This document shows positions 1 through 12,890 of a stretch of DNA of 64,000 nucleotides, one piece after another (position 1 is the stretch's first letter; each line of letters begins with the position of its first letter). The notes beneath the pieces are model-generated. The model searched no databases. It was not told the DNA's origin and was given only the letters and a program-made list of their open reading frames with translations. Where the stretch lies: positions 9,118,155-9,182,154 of the forward strand of contig OZ007513.1 in NCBI GenBank assembly GCA_963931865.1. The letters run 5' to 3'. This DNA comes from Axinella damicornis (Eukaryota; Porifera; Demospongiae; Axinellida; Axinellidae). A program made the translations under genes and the position numbers.

Positions 1-1600
1 TTTCGACTAGGCTGTGCTTGACTAGGCTGTGCTAGTCTTCCTCAGGGCACACAATGTAAAACACAAGTACTGCAGCTACTTAAATAGCTACTGCCAAAAG
101 TCTAGGTGTAAACAATTGACAGTCCATCTCCATGGCTGCTGGATCTTGAGCTTCTCTCTCCACGCTCCGCTCCTGGTTACGTGCTTCTCTTCCTGATTAT
201 ATCATCATGAGCGTTGTATTTCAGGGTTCTGGGATTTGCCAGCCCTCGTCTCGGTTGAGTAGTCGCTCCCTTTGTATTCACAGCCTTCTGGATTCTCGGC
301 ATCTCTGGACCATGCAGTGGTGCTCCTTAATTGGAAGGCTTTCTCTTTGCGGCCGTCCTTTGCTTCAATGATCCAGGCGATTGCTCCTCAGTGCTTCGGT
401 GAGTTGTACCTATCAAACCCTACTTGCTCACGCAGGGAGCAGGACAGTGACTGCAGCTGCAAGCCCTGGATAGCTGAGGAGCTGCATACGGTGGTACACG
501 ACTGCTATAGAGACATGCTGGCCAACTGTGATGAAGCTGAGAGGCTGCTGTTTTAGGTACATTAATCTCACCTAGCTGGTCGGCAACCTCAATCAAAATC
601 GATGTCCACATGAATCAATGGTAGGTACAACCGAATAAATGAGGTAAGGGCCGTTGGTTCAATATGCATCATGTTTCTAGTTTGGTCTCGTCGGGTGGGG
701 TAATTGGTAAAATTGTACCCCTGTTGCGGGGATTTAGCACAGTACTACAGACACAAATATAACTTCAGGAAGTGATCGGACATGGTCTGATATTAGACCT
801 TCAATGTCACCTTATAAAACTTTACCGTCCAGACTCTCGCCGCTATGATTGGTGGACCTTCGCCACCTTTTAAGTTCAGGTTCAAATGAATGTATATGAT
901 TGTTTCTGGTGGCCATTCCATGACCTGGCTGTAGAGTGATCTCGCAGGTACCGACCATATCCCAGAACTTGTGATGATATGGTGAAGAGTGAATTTGATC
1001 CGCAGCGCATCCGAACGCAACAGTATTTGGGCGAGCATGCATTATCAGTAGACGATGGAAGTGGGACTGAAGGACGTGGTGACGGTACATGTGACAATCA
1101 CTTATAGGTAGTAGGCCGCCTCTTGTGCTACGCCACAACCATCACAACATGGCTAGTTCAAAACCAGCAATCACGAGAATTGGAGTGCACTGAATACTAA
1201 TCAAGCACACTCAGAGAGAGTACAGTCATACCATGGTCACCTGTGTGCAGCCATGGTAACCCAGGTGTGGGAGTGAACAACACCAGCAGGAAAAGATTTT
1301 GAAATCTTTGTTCGAGAATCCTTGCAGACATACAATACCTTTACAAGTCACTTAGTTACTGCATATACACACCATTAATAATAGATGTGTATATGAACTC
1401 TTGGTATATCATTGACAGTAGCTGCTGAACTAGCCTCATTCCCAGGCCCGAGAGAGGGAGGAGAAAAGGGACTGCACTGTTTGTGCAGGCGCTTAATTAT
1501 CCACAAATATCATAAGGCCAGAGTGCAAATGATATCTTCGTAGTCACATGGTAGTCACATGGTTGAGCGTGTATCGCTACCTATTATGGTAACCTAATAG
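1..1600. other. No recognisable gene; decayed non-coding sequence
   Basis: Short ORFs occur on both strands but none shows a domain, a splice structure or a conserved motif. The first 40 bases are a short tandem of GACTAGGCTGTGCTT-like units. Near 1432-1455 is a copy of the dispersed repeat seen elsewhere as CTGGGAACGAGGCTAG (here inverted). I see nothing else that I can support. Confidence 0.5.
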
Positions 1601-1619
1601 CTACCATGTCCAACAACTG

Positions 1620-1715
1620 AGCAACTAATGGTAATTGAACAACAGCCATGGTGATTGGAAAACCACCATGGCTGAATTGACAACAGGCATGGTGATTGGA
1701 AAACCACCATGGCTG
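1620..1715. repeat. Two-copy tandem repeat of about 45 bp
   Basis: The tract CATGGTGATTGGAAAACCAC followed by CATGGCTG occurs twice in a row. Each unit is itself partly self-complementary (CCATGGTG and CACCATGG), so the tract can fold. It is a simple local duplication with no coding signal. Confidence 0.6.
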
Positions 1716-1860
1716 TTCAGAGATTTCACACAACTGCCGCTCTCACAAAGCGTAAATTTCAGGTTGGTTGTCCAAAAAATTCGGAATGCAAAACTGCAAA
1801 AGTATCATGTAACTTGAATCCACCAATAGAATCCAAGTTGTCACGTGACAATAATACAAA

Positions 1861-2443
1861 GTAGCTGTCAATAAAGTTTACATTCCGTTTACAAACAACG
1901 ATCGTTCTAAGGTGAGAAATGGCTCAGAAAACGGTGTGAAATTATTGCTACGTCAGCGTTTATACGCACCATTTTGTACGGTATACAAGCGTAGTAAAAA
2001 CTTTTAATGCTCATAGTGGATGCAGCCTATGTCCGACGCAGTTCTACCTGGGTTATGTTTTAGGCCCTGGACCTCTCTCCCTGCTGGTCTTTGTTCGATG
2101 TCCACAGCTTTCGCAGAACGGGAGATACAGTGGCAATGCGATTGATTGCTTCCGAAAACCCCGCCCACCAAGCGAAAGCTCTTGGAACTTGCACATCCTT
2201 CGAAAGGTCTGGCTGATTTTTAAATATGCCTTATTGGAAGGCCTTAACTTTACACCGGTGTTTGTCCCTTGTCTGTAGCTTACTTGTAACCGGAGATAAA
2301 GGTCAACGAACTTGGCCGCTTACTCACGACGACGATAATTGCTGACTCAACAACCGTAGTATGGGCAGATTGCGTAAGAATGGAACGGACCGTAGAACGA
2401 TCGTTGTTTGTAAACGGAACGTAAACATTTTATTGACAGCTAC
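1861..2443. mobile_element. Non-autonomous element with about 50 bp terminal inverted repeats
   Basis: The left end (1861-1909, starting GTAGCTGTCAATAAAG) is the reverse complement of the right end (2393-2443, ending TTATTGACAGCTAC), with a few mismatches and a 2-3 base length difference. The element is 583 bp and codes for nothing recognisable, which fits a MITE. I could not find a convincing target-site duplication, so the superfamily is unknown. A short ORF running out of the right TIR at 2361-2549 is probably chance. Confidence 0.7.
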
Positions 2444-3013
2444 TGTACATGTAATGATCGGAGATCACTATCATGGAACAAATCTCTCACTTGTACTCTT
2501 GGACTGGTCCATGTGCAGCACGAGCTCGCGTCTTCATCTTTGCCTGTAAAAGCTTCATCTCAGTCATGATCGCAGATTAGATCCAGTCTGCATGAATCAG
2601 AAGTGACATTCTGGCAGTAGGCTGCAAATTATAGCTCAGTAGCAGGCCTGTGACTGAATCTATAATACTGAGGCCCTATCCACAACTGAACACAGCTACA
2701 CTGCAATTTGTGACTGGTATATGTCGACCAGTCCAATATCACACCCCTCCCATCCTTTAGCATTTTATAATCCTACTTGAAAATACCTCAAATGTCTTCT
2801 CTCGACCATCCTCTTATCATCGGTGGTGCCCGTCCCCTCCGGTCATGCGGCAAGCAGGCTGGTGAATTAAACAGGGATGGATTATGGGGAGACAGCACGC
2901 AAACTGATGGCTCGTACTCGTGATCGGGTCATAGCCTCGTTCCCAGGCACCTGGGAACGAAGCTAATAACTAGCTGCCGTTACATTGTAACTCCTAAACG
3001 AGGAGTCCAGTCT

Positions 3014-3594
3014 AGTCCAGTGATTAGTGACACCACATCAGAACTTGCAACACCTGTCCAGCTGTGGGTGTCACTAATCACTGGACTGGACTGGACTCAC
3101 CCAAAATCCCTTTTTCAGGCCTTTTCAGCATAGGACAGAAGCTTATTTGCTTATGCATTCGCTATAGTCGCTTCTTTAGCCTGCTGAAGCGTTTTTGGGG
3201 TCTTTAATTGAGTCGTAGAGGTCAAAGGTCACGTGCATAATCAAGGAGCTTCAATGAACAGTAGAAGAGCATTTATTTGTGCAGAAACCAAACACCAGTC
3301 TTTTGCTGAAGCATAGGAAACATTCCTCTATCATCTATGACTATGATCAAAGCTCATTGTTCAAGCTCATTAAATATGCATGTGACCTTTGACCTCTACT
3401 GACTCCAGGCAAGACCTGAATAACGCTTCAGCAGGCTTCAGCAGGCTAAGTAAGCGGCTATAGCGAATGCATAACCAGAATGCATAACCGAATAAGCATG
3501 TTTAGCTTCTGTCCTATGCTGAAAAGGCCTGAAAATGAATTTTGGTCCAGTGATTAGTGACACCCCAGCAGAACTTGCAACACCTGTCCAGCTG
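3014..3594. mobile_element. Foldback element flanked by a 50 bp direct repeat
   Basis: Bases 3103-3270 are the imperfect reverse complement of 3375-3545; both contain the core CTTTTCAGCATAGGACAGAA. The structure is flanked by a direct repeat of about 50 bp starting GTCCAGTGATTAGTGACACC (3015-3063 and 3544-3594). The left flank also carries an inverted piece of that same repeat at 3064-3102. This suggests insertion of a foldback sequence with local duplication, rather than a classic transposon with a short target-site duplication. Confidence 0.6.
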
Positions 3595-3896
3595 CTGGCT
3601 GTTGGTCTAGCACCTCCAATTTTCTATTCAGTGAACACCTTTGAAGTTGACTCAGCAGAAAACACTCCCTGTTCCCAGGCCCACCTGGTCATTCCCTTGT
3701 ATTTGATTGCCTACAGTCTGCCAATATACTGCCAGAAAGGCTAGTGCCCAGACCACACCCCCTCACGGAGAGCTGGTCTGGTTGAATACTTATTACCTGA
3801 ATGTGGTAAGGACCAATGAGATAGCGAGATTGTTAACAATTACATAGTAATAGCTTTGAATACTCACGAGCTGGAGAAGACAACAGCCAAGAGCCT

Positions 3897-4094
3897 TTGC
3901 CATGCCAGTGTGCCCTCAGCGCTGACTGTGTAGGGCAACGCTACGTCATGGTGACAACTTCTGAAGACTTTCGCTTGATTGTGCTAATTGTGAGCCCTGT
4001 GACATTACTTATGAAGGATCAAGTTGAGAGCTTTGAAAGCGAGGTCAGCAAAGGGATCAAGTACAACAAAGGGCCCCCTCTAGGTGCAAGCTAA
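3897..4094 (+). pseudogene. RecQ-helicase-like fragment
   Basis: A 65-codon frame contains VLIVSPVTLLMKDQVES, which resembles the RecQ/DEAD-type helicase motif around 'IVSPLxxLMxDQV'. No Walker A or DEAH box is visible upstream in any frame, and the frame closes soon after. It is best read as a relic of a helicase gene or of a helicase-carrying transposon. Family assignment is from recollection of the motif only. Confidence 0.4.
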
Positions 4095-4724
4095 TGCCGG
4101 TCCTAGCCCACAGGGGCCGTTTTTCGTATTTGACCCCAGTAAAGTGCCTGAAAGGACTGCCAAACAAACGGGAAGCAGATTCCATGGACGGCAAAGGATG
4201 CACCAAAAATCTTCTATGTGCCATGCATGTGTGAGCAGCAAAAGGTTAGTACATCCTCTCTCCCGATATGAGTAGCTATGATTGTGCTTGGTTGACACAG
4301 GAGCCTTCAGTGGATGCTTTCGCAGGCACTTAACACCACGGGATTATACAATGATTACATATTCCGTGTATGCTTCAAGCCCAAGAAATTCGACTTTGCT
4401 CACCAGACCGTCTCTCCTCGTGAGGCCTCGAGGGGGTGTGGTCTGGGCACAAGACTAATCTGGTCACACGCGGTGCCATCAGGTAGACAAATGAGGTGGT
4501 GGTGCCAAAGAACCTTGATACGCTTTTGCATTGCCCGTCCAAAGGCTGGATGTCAGAATGTTAGCAAGGGAGAAAATCAATACAGTTGTTCACAGCACCA
4601 GGGACTGGATCAACACTAAACAGGCATCATAACGGTTGGGTACCACCCTCGTGTGTCTACCATCTGTCTTCATCATGTGACTAGATCTCCCAGGCCTTCC
4701 CCTGCCATACTTGCATACACTGGC

Positions 4725-4835
4725 ACTGGGATAGCCTTGTTCCCAGGCTTTCTCACCCTGTGTTTGTCGCCTGCAGTAAGGCCTGGGAACGAGGCTAGTA
4801 CTGGGAATGACCTGGGAATGAGGCTAGCACCTGCA
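4725..4835. repeat. Copies of the dispersed CTGGGAACGAGGCTAG repeat
   Basis: The motif occurs in direct and inverted form around 4732-4755 and 4783-4827. Related copies lie near 1435, 2935-2965, 5405-5445, 10170-10195 and 55935-55960. At several sites the direct and inverted forms face each other, as expected for ends of a small TIR element. Translations of these repeats create spurious ORFs with FPGxxxGNEAS-like strings. Confidence 0.6.
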
Positions 4836-5780
4836 GACCAGGTGGTATTTCACTTCCTAAATTTCTGGGGTCTTCCTTCTCCCAGACTCTAAAGTGGACC
4901 AGGACTCCAACACCACCTTTGCACATATCATCTGAACCAGAAAGTAATTTGACCCAAAGGCCAGCCTGTAATCTGTCTGGACTCCATGGATCCACCCAAT
5001 AGGGTTTCTAAGCCCCAGCCCTCTTTTGTCAGCTTACACTAAGGCAAAACCAGAACGCAAACACAAGGTGGTCTTACAGTAGCTTCTACCCAGTACCCAG
5101 TACCCAGTACTTGGAAAATTCCCGTATGTGCACAGTCAGCATAACTGCGTAGGCGATTACACATTCCTTGCATTCGAAATCACATGCAAGGTAGCTGTTG
5201 GTGATGGCTAAGTAGAAAGTCCTTTGCCAAGGATGGACCAGAGGTGAGTAAGGCGGTTTTATCAAATAGCTATACTTTTCACAGGATAAAGAATGCAATT
5301 ATTATGCAATAATTGGCAATGGACAAACGTGATTCGCCTACCCGAAATCAAGACTGCTGAGCTCAGCACATACGGGGAATTTTGCCAAGTGTCACCAGGC
5401 CCACTTCCGCGTTTCGCATGCGGGCCTGGGAACGAGGCTAGTCTTACAGAGTGCTCACTTCGATGCAATGCAGTTCAGTGTAGCTGTGTATGCTGTTGCC
5501 ATTCAGTTCCCGTTCCCACTGAGTGGCCTTTGGTAGGCTCTGTGGAGACCTGCAGAGTGGCGTACATTGGAATATATAGACATGTGTATTCACTCATTCG
5601 CACAACAAGCATCTCACATGATTAATGAAACGTAAATAGTTGGTGGAAGTAGCCAGTACAAACATCACTGAAATGCCTGCATCTGTTGCCTGCATCTATT
5701 GTGTCTCCTCCACTAGGATCTAGTGAACCCTTACCTCATGCTTGGATTCTTTCAGGTGATCACATGCATTAAGATTTTAA
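4836..5780. other. Gene-poor stretch
   Basis: No domain, splice-consistent exon or RNA gene is recognisable. The only feature is a dispersed-repeat copy at about 5395-5445 in which GGCCTGGGAACGAGGCTAG is present. Confidence 0.4.
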
Positions 5781-5789
5781 CGTGTGCGT

Positions 5790-6185
5790 GTGCGTGTGTG
5801 TGCATGACGGAAGTGGGATGTTCATAGGGCGGGACTAGACTAGTGACGTACGACCATCGTACTTCAATTTACTGAACCTGAACTCTGCGAAGAACGTTCG
5901 AGAACATAGTGGAATCTTCTAGAACAGCTGGGGCTATAAGCGGACGCAATCGAGGAGCAGCAACAAAGCGAACGCAATTGGGGGGCAGCAGCCGAAGCAA
6001 ATGCAATCGAGGAGCTGCAGCTGAACCAGACGCAAGCAGCGAGTAGCAGCTGAAGTGAACTCAATCGGGGAGCAGCAGTTGAAGTGCAATGCAATTGGGG
6101 AGCAGCAGCTGAAGCGGACGCCATCGGGGAGCAGCAGCAGAAGCGGATGCAATTGGGGGGCAGTGGCTCTGCAAAGAGGGCTGTC
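5790..6185. repeat. Dispersed repeat with internal GAGCAGCAG minisatellite (copy 1)
   Basis: A leader (GCATGACGGAAGTGGGATG, then GCGGGACTAGACTAGTGACG) is followed by several units of roughly 30-35 bp with the core ATCGGGGAGCAGCAGCTGAAG. The same leader and the same minisatellite recur at 47532-47775. The shared flank shows this is a dispersed family, not two independent microsatellites. The array is open in more than one frame, which yields long low-complexity ORFs without biological support. Confidence 0.7.
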
Positions 6186-7800
6186 CAGAACCAAATTACT
6201 CACGCAAGAGAACAAGGAGGAAGTAGCTGAGCGATCGAAGCTACTTGTATACCTAAAGTACTTCCTGCAGGACCAAATTCTGTCAAACTTAAGGTAGCAT
6301 GCATTATACCATTTTACCATTAACCATTGGGGCCCAACGGTTAAAGGTATAATGCTACCTTAACCCTTTGATGTGGAAGGGGAAGTGGAAATTAAAATAC
6401 CACTAACAGCCATGAAGTTATCAATTAATTGATTATCAATTAGTTGATTATTGAGCAGCTTGATTAGCAGCATGATTAGCAGCTTGATTAGCATACATAT
6501 AGGCTGGATATAGCTATAAGAGTGCAGCTGTCCAGATTTTGAAGCCATGTTCAGAGTGATTTTGAAGACATTTTCTGAGGCTATCAATCTCTAGGTATTA
6601 GTTACTTGAAAAGAAGCCTTTTATGCGCTTAGTATTTGCCAAGAAACTCACGGGGGGGGGGGGGGGGGGGTTCCTGTGTTATTTGGAGGTAGAACAGCTG
6701 CGTGGAGTGAAAAAGCGGGGTCATTCTCTGCCTCTGCTCGAGTAAAACCTCTGCGTTTCACTGTAGTCATCTTAGTTCACGATCGTTCTCGATCAAGTAC
6801 CGCCCCTTCCTGCCTTTCTGGAGTGATGATGTCAGTCAAAAGGTGGGGCCTAGCCTTCTTAATGTTCATTATAAAGGGGCATACCCTCAAAGCTTTTACC
6901 TTCACGCAGTAAGCGCTCGAAAGTGTGGAAAGCATAAATATACGTTCAGCGTGTAGATAGGAAGTTAAGTATGAGCGTATATATACGCTCGCGGTGTTCA
7001 AAGGGTTAATTGGCAAGGGAGATTTGTTGTTAAAGAGCAATCTGAAGTAGCAGGAAATTTACCGTGGGGGGGGGGGGGGGGGGGGATGGGATTTCTGTGT
7101 AGCAGTGATATTTGGTTTAAAGTTAGCACACTAGGTGGTGTTTATGTATCGTTGTACCTAGAGGTTGCTAGAATCCCCGAGGCTTGGGTGTTCCGCAATA
7201 CCCGCATTTCCCTTACTAGAATCCATTGCAGGACTCTAGTTTCAAACATCAACAGTAAAGCTACTTTAACCCACAGTAAACTGTAATAAGGCAGCAATAC
7301 AACTATAAATCATATAGTATCACTTAATACTGAGGTACACACATGTACTATTAAACTATCCGTCAAAAGCACGTACACCGGACAACTCACAATTGGTCTA
7401 AACGTCCAGTTCAGTAGGCTCATCCTGTTCTGCGTCCCAGTACAACTGACCTACCTACAACAAAGGGGTAAGGAATACTGATGATAACTATGTCCTCCGT
7501 ATGCACTTACAAAATTAAGTGAACACACGGCCGGCAGCCACGTGCATAATTTACCTGTAGTAACTTGGCCATAGTCCTCGAGTAGACAATAGCGCAATCT
7601 TAGGGCAACCAGCACCGGCCTCCGTACGTCGTTCATTTGCGAGCCAGACTACTATTACTCCATGGCTAGGTCTTTGAGCAAAAGCTAAGATCTAGGAAAG
7701 CGCGGCTAGATAATTTAACCAATAATTGCGCGAAAGGCAACGAGGAGGCGGTCCCACCACTAATGAGGCTCCGGCTAGCGCGCGCCAAACAGAGCGCAGC
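6186..7800. other. Gene-poor stretch with two poly-G runs
   Basis: Runs of 19 G (6652-6670) and 20 G (7066-7085) stand out. A short inverted repeat (AAGGTAGCAT / ATGCTACCTTA) lies near 6290-6362. No supported coding region is seen; the short ORFs have no recognisable domain. Confidence 0.4.
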
Positions 7801-7849
7801 GGCGCAGCTTGTATAAAGCCTCTCACACCAAATACCTGCATGTAGGCAT

Positions 7850-8970
7850 TATGCCTCAACTTTTAGCTATTATTCTATTCCTTAATTCTTTCATAATCTT
7901 GCTATTATTCCCCAAACCCTTGCTATTATTCTCATATTATTCTCAACAATGTCAAATAACTTTAGTCAACGCTTGTTATACTGCAACATTCAGCATAGTC
8001 TTGAGTTAGCAAAGATTGCAACTGAGGTACCGGCAAATCAGAGTCCTCGGACTACAGTGTCAACAAATCAACTACAATATCTGTGCTAGTACTGCAAATG
8101 TCAGCCATTATTACCATGTGCAGCAAACCGGAAGTCAATTTGCATCACCCTTACTTCCACATGCAAATGCTTGCTATTATTCTCGAATTATTCTCAATTC
8201 TTTACCTTTGCTACTATTCTCAAAATTATTCTGGCATAATTATCTCAGGCCTACCTGCATGTGGATAGTACTATATATTTGTTTAGGTCATGGTTTATCC
8301 TGCGAGCAAACACCCCAACTCTGACTGAGAAACATTTGTGCTTTAAATGACAGCAATTGCATCCAACGATCAACACACTAGCCATGCCTTAATATAGCTA
8401 GCTAGCTATAGCTATAGCTAGCTGTTTACCAAGTTATTTGACTTCCATAATTATACCTCTACACAAGCTGCTGTACAGCACCTTCCTCTGCTCACTTCAC
8501 AGGGTTTTTTCCCCGTACCAAATGTTCAAGTTTGTTGTGATCAATCATGTGCACGATCATTGTTCATTTAGCTAGCACCCGAAAAATATTTGCATGCAGG
8601 CTATAGGACTTGGCGAATTATGCTCCAAAACTGTCCTATTATATATGCTATGCTCCAATGCTCTTAACTACTTTAATAATTATACTTCCAAGTTTATTGT
8701 GCTCATAATAATTATTATGCTCATTCATAATATCAATCATGAGCAGCTGTAGCTAGGTGGAACTTAAGTCACAAAAATTAGCCCTGTACTAGAAGTAGAC
8801 ATTGGCAGTCTGCCTAGTTCTAGCTGTTCTGCCACATAAACTAAAAGCACCAAGTCAGACCTTTCCATTATTATGCTCTTAACAGCTCTTCATTATGCCA
8901 GCATATGCTCTTATGCTTCCCGTTCCTATTATGCTCCAGCACAATATATAATTCGCCAAGCAGGGTCGTG
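7850..8970. repeat. AT-rich region with CTATTATTCTC repeats and an inverted-repeat element
   Basis: Between 7860 and 8240 the string CTATTATTCTC recurs in loose tandem. At 8610-8622 CTTGGCGAATTAT faces its complement ATAATTCGCCAAG at 8949-8961. The interval between them is filled with ATTATGCTC repeats. This looks like a short non-autonomous TIR element of about 350 bp next to a simple repeat. No gene is visible. Confidence 0.45.
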
Positions 8971-9327
8971 AAAAGCTTGATTTACAGGGGTACGGTGTCA
9001 CTACAAAATCATATGGTGCATAGGCTAACAGAGGGAAGAGGGAATAGTTTTAGTCTTGGTGTCTGCTTCGGCCTGTTCTCCACACCGTAAGCAGATTATA
9101 CTAAAGTGACAGTACAATGTCATCCTCTGCTTTTACCTTCTGAAACCGTGCCAAACAAACCTTGGCCTACAGTGCCAAATGACAATTCCATTATGTGATG
9201 AAGGGATTCCGGGGTGCATTGTGTCATGTGGGTGACCTCACAATGTATTCTAGCCCCCTCACCTGGATAACGATAGCTCACTGGAAGCATATCTCCAGTC
9301 ACATCTTAGCTAACAAGAATCACCGGC

Positions 9328-9465
9328 TTAGTACAGTGGAACTGTCTATAGCAGTCACCACATGGTACTCCAGTATTTAGCCAGGTGGCTGCTTCAGGTC
9401 ATCGTTTTCACACATGCTACTGGGACTAGCAGACCACTATAGACAGGTTCCACTATACAGGTTAA
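9328..9465. mobile_element. Small MITE-like element
   Basis: AGTGGAACTGTCTATAG near 9337-9353 faces CTATAGACAGGTTCCACT near 9438-9455. The ends are complementary with one gap, giving an element of about 120 bp. No coding capacity. A lone copy of the end (AGGTTCCACTGTA) occurs again near 63148. Confidence 0.5.
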
Positions 9466-10204
9466 AAAAACTGGTGCCTCAGTATAACAGCTTGAACAGT
9501 GATACGCTCTCTAGTTATAGCTAGTTACACACAAAATGTCATGCTTCTTTGCACTGCTCTGTGCCACAGTGGTACTCAATAATAAGCATAGGGATGTATA
9601 CAAAAAATACAAACAATGATTGTAGAGGTCCATCACATCGATATCAATGTTGTACAGAAATGCCAAAAATCTCACTTTCTTCACTCTATCATTTATAACA
9701 TCTTCTCTAGTTCCAGGTCCTGAGGCTGGAGGCTGCTGGCAAGGTCTGGCTGGAGGCTGTTGTTGCTCTCTCTGTTAGAATGAGGTATGAGCACCATTTA
9801 AAGACAGCATATGTGTACGTTATTGTGGTATAAGGAAACTTACATCTGGCGGTTTGGGATGTGGTAGAGGCAGGCGGAATGGATCCTGTACAATGTGGTA
9901 CAGCAGTAGTATGTCATTACAGCAAGCACTATGCTATGCAAATTTTATGATAGCTTGATAAAATACATGTACAGTACTGCTTCCAGCCATGGTGATTTCC
10001 TTATCCTGAAAAACAACAAGCATACATCATGATAGAGACCAACTGTAGTCAGCATGTGCTTACCAGTGATGTTTTGCTAAACGTTTGTTCCGCTGGAGGG
10101 CTATTCTGGTCCACCGGAGGGCTATTTTGTTGCACTCCCCCCCCCCAAGGCTCACTGTTCATTTCAGAGCGAGAGCCTGAGAACGAGGCTACCCTCCTCT
10201 CCCC

Positions 10205-10545
10205 TTGACTTCCACTCACACGCTCATCCTCCCCATCCTGATGAACATTCATCCTCAACACTCATCTTCCTTCCATCCCAACACATTTTCACCAATCACA
10301 CTCATGCTTCATCCCCCAACATTCCCCCCTCATCACACATCACACTCATCCTCCCATCTTGGCTCCTCTGAACTAGACACACATTTCCATCCCCCCCAAC
10401 ACACTAATCTTCCCATCCTGACATACGTTCCCTCTCCTCACACTCGTCCTCCCACTTACATTGTGACTGTCTCTAGTGCTCCCACGCACTCATCTTGTCC
10501 CTGGCTGGCCCTCACATTCATCCTCCCATCTTGTCACCATTCCCC
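10205..10545. repeat. C/T-rich minisatellite
   Basis: The tract repeats CACACTCATCCTCCCATC-like units with irregular spacing. It is open in one frame for 116 codons and gives a Pro/His/Ser-rich peptide, but the repeat structure explains the openness. It shows no start context, splice site or domain. Confidence 0.6.
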
Positions 10546-10751
10546 ACAAGGCTAATTGCCATCATCTCGCCTGATCTGTGTAATGAACAGTAGTACATGT
10601 ATATATATATATACATACTCTCTATTATGACAGGTATCACACCACATTGTAGGTGACAACAATTCTTCCTCCCCCTCCCTCTCTGATTACGAGGATATCA
10701 ATATCCCTTTAAGAAAAGGAACGTTCTGTTGCTTACACACAGGGGTCAATA

Positions 10752-12190
10752 GTGACTGGTCTCCAGAATCAGTTTAAGGAATTTATAAGGGAGAGGAAGA
10801 TTGTCAAAGTGGAAGAAGGTGAAAGTGCAGCAAAAGAAATCAGCCCCCCCAAAGCAGCCAAAGAAGCCAAGTTCTATCTTACAAATGGCGTTGGAATCTT
10901 GCCTCAGATCTTATGTATACTACATGTACACTGCTACAACGCGAATGCCAACCACATCAGTAAACAACAACCGAGTGATGCTATCAGTGTTCTTGCTGAA
11001 GGTCAATCACCACAGTGCTACAAACGAATGCGTCTGTCGCAGCCTTTCGAAACTCCACAGCAAAAGCGTGAATGGGCACAGATAACTCCAGTGCAACAAC
11101 CAAAGCATTCCCCCAAGTTTGAGAATGTACAGTGGGACACTGACAAACTACTTGACCGACTGCATAATTGGCCTTCTGAGCAGAAAATCAACTGGACTGA
11201 AATAGGTAGGGAGTTCAACATTCCTGGAAAGAACAAAGGCCAAGTAGTTAAGGAATTTGCCAGGGAGCACGGAGTTGGTGTCTGTCAGCTTGACCATCGA
11301 CCTCATAATAAACGGCTAAGAGCTCGCAAACTTCGGATGCCAGGAGGAGATATTTCAGTACCTCACTCGCTGTACTGCGTACCGGACTGGGATGCCGCGT
11401 TTGTCCTGCCAGCACCACTGGCATTCTTCCTTGTTTGCAGATTGGCTGAGTCTCGAGGGGGCGGTCTCCAACAACGTCAATTTCAGACTCACTTTCAGTT
11501 GAAGATAGCAGACTCATCTGAGACTTTGGTGGCACTCTTCTTTTACCCTTGTCCGTTAAATGACATGATCAAAGAGGGTGAACTGTCTCTTGGGGAGCCC
11601 TGCTACTCGCACACCCTAGTCAGGTACACAGTAAAGGAGGGGAAATTAGAGAGAACTGAAACTGTAGTGTATGGCAGAAAGATTCCTCTTCTTGAACTGC
11701 GGCAAAAACTCCTACAAAAACATGAGCCTTTCATGCACTTACACACTGATGACGAGATTTCGAAAGCACGAACTTCTACAAATGCACAAACAGCGAAACA
11801 TACAACTACCAGCAGATCTCTCAGTTGAAAGTTTACAAGCAAGCTTGAAAAACTGTGAAAGAGGTATATGGGACGACCACTCTGCAATTCTTGGGCAAGG
11901 CTACATTTTGGTAGCAGCAAAAGTTTTGTTATGATCGGGCCAATTTCAAGACCACTTTCGAAACTGACCGTACATACCAACTTCAAAACATCCAGGCTCA
12001 CATTGAAGAACCTGAAATTCATGTACTAGCCATCTCTTCCTCATCTATTGAGGATCAAGCTGCACTGGTGGGTGACCAAGTCAAATGTATTATGGAAATG
12101 AACAAAGATCTTCACACTCATAACAACATCCCAATCAGAGCTAGATTAATGTTTTTCTGTGGCGATAAGCCTGCTGCCCAGTGTTATGTT
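10752..12190 (+). pseudogene. Decayed transposon-associated ORF
   Basis: I recall related proteins of unknown function as repeated, transposon-associated families in cnidarian and sponge genomes. Order seen: a basic/Lys-rich start; a segment WDTDKLLDRLHNWPSEQKIN and GKNKGQVVKEFAREHG (a helix-rich, DNA-binding-like stretch); RKLRMPGGDISVP; then LSLGEPCYSHTLVRYTV and ERTETVVYGRKIPLLELR; then, after a frame change near 11760-11790, LPADLSVESLQASLKNCERG; then, after another frame change near 11935, IEEPEIHVLAISSSSIEDQ; ending LMFFCGDKPAAQ. About 140 extra residues interrupt the conserved order after the 'GGDISVP' segment. At least two frame breaks and the loss of everything after 'GDKPAAQ' mark it as a pseudogene. 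A short repeat starts at about 12225. Confidence 0.6.
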
Positions 12191-12224
12191 GCACAACACA
12201 ATATTCCCATTCCCGTTGCATATT

Positions 12225-12890
12225 GTCTCGTGCCCAGACCCTCCCGCATGTGCAAGAAAGAGGGCCTGGTGTTCTGAGCAAAATTTCTGGACGGGGTCGA
12301 TCTTGGATCTGAGATATCGAATCAGATGGCAGAATGCGAATGACGTGTTTAGTCTCGCACATAGTGAAGCTTGTCTCGCAGCCTGTTTTCGGCTGACCCG
12401 AAATATGTTATATAACTTGGATTGTACTTAAACACCCCAATAAGAGCAAGCACGCGCAAATGCTTTACTGTATGTAAGTACTCCAGTATATTGCCCATGG
12501 ATACTTCATGGCATCTTTCATCCTATACAGCTGTCAAGGCCAATTGATGATGACTCTGAGGAGTACAAGTCTGATGAGAAATCTGAAGATGAGCTTCTGA
12601 AGGTGGAGTTGAGTACAGCAAAGCCACAACACTCAGTGCAGAAGCCCTGCAATTGCGGTATATATATGCACCATGTTCCTCCAGCAATTATCATCTATGG
12701 TATAATTGTCTGGGACATGGAGTGTACTCACCTGTATATATATGCAATCATGGTTTTCAATTGGCAATTTGCAGTTGCAGTCAATTGGTGGCTAAAAGAT
12801 TATTAACAGAGTGGTAAATTAACACAATGTCATGCATCTCATTCTCCTAGTGTATTCTATGTGTTTGTAAATGTGAAACGGGTTTAAAAT
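12225..12890. other. Repeat scraps, no gene
   Basis: A tract near 12228-12275 (GCCCAGACCCTCCCGCATG...) resembles the dispersed-repeat family around 4430. The rest shows no coding or RNA signal that I can support. Confidence 0.35.

Noticed and set aside
10205..10555. 116-codon Pro/His/Ser ORF
   Set aside because: Explained by a C/T-rich minisatellite.
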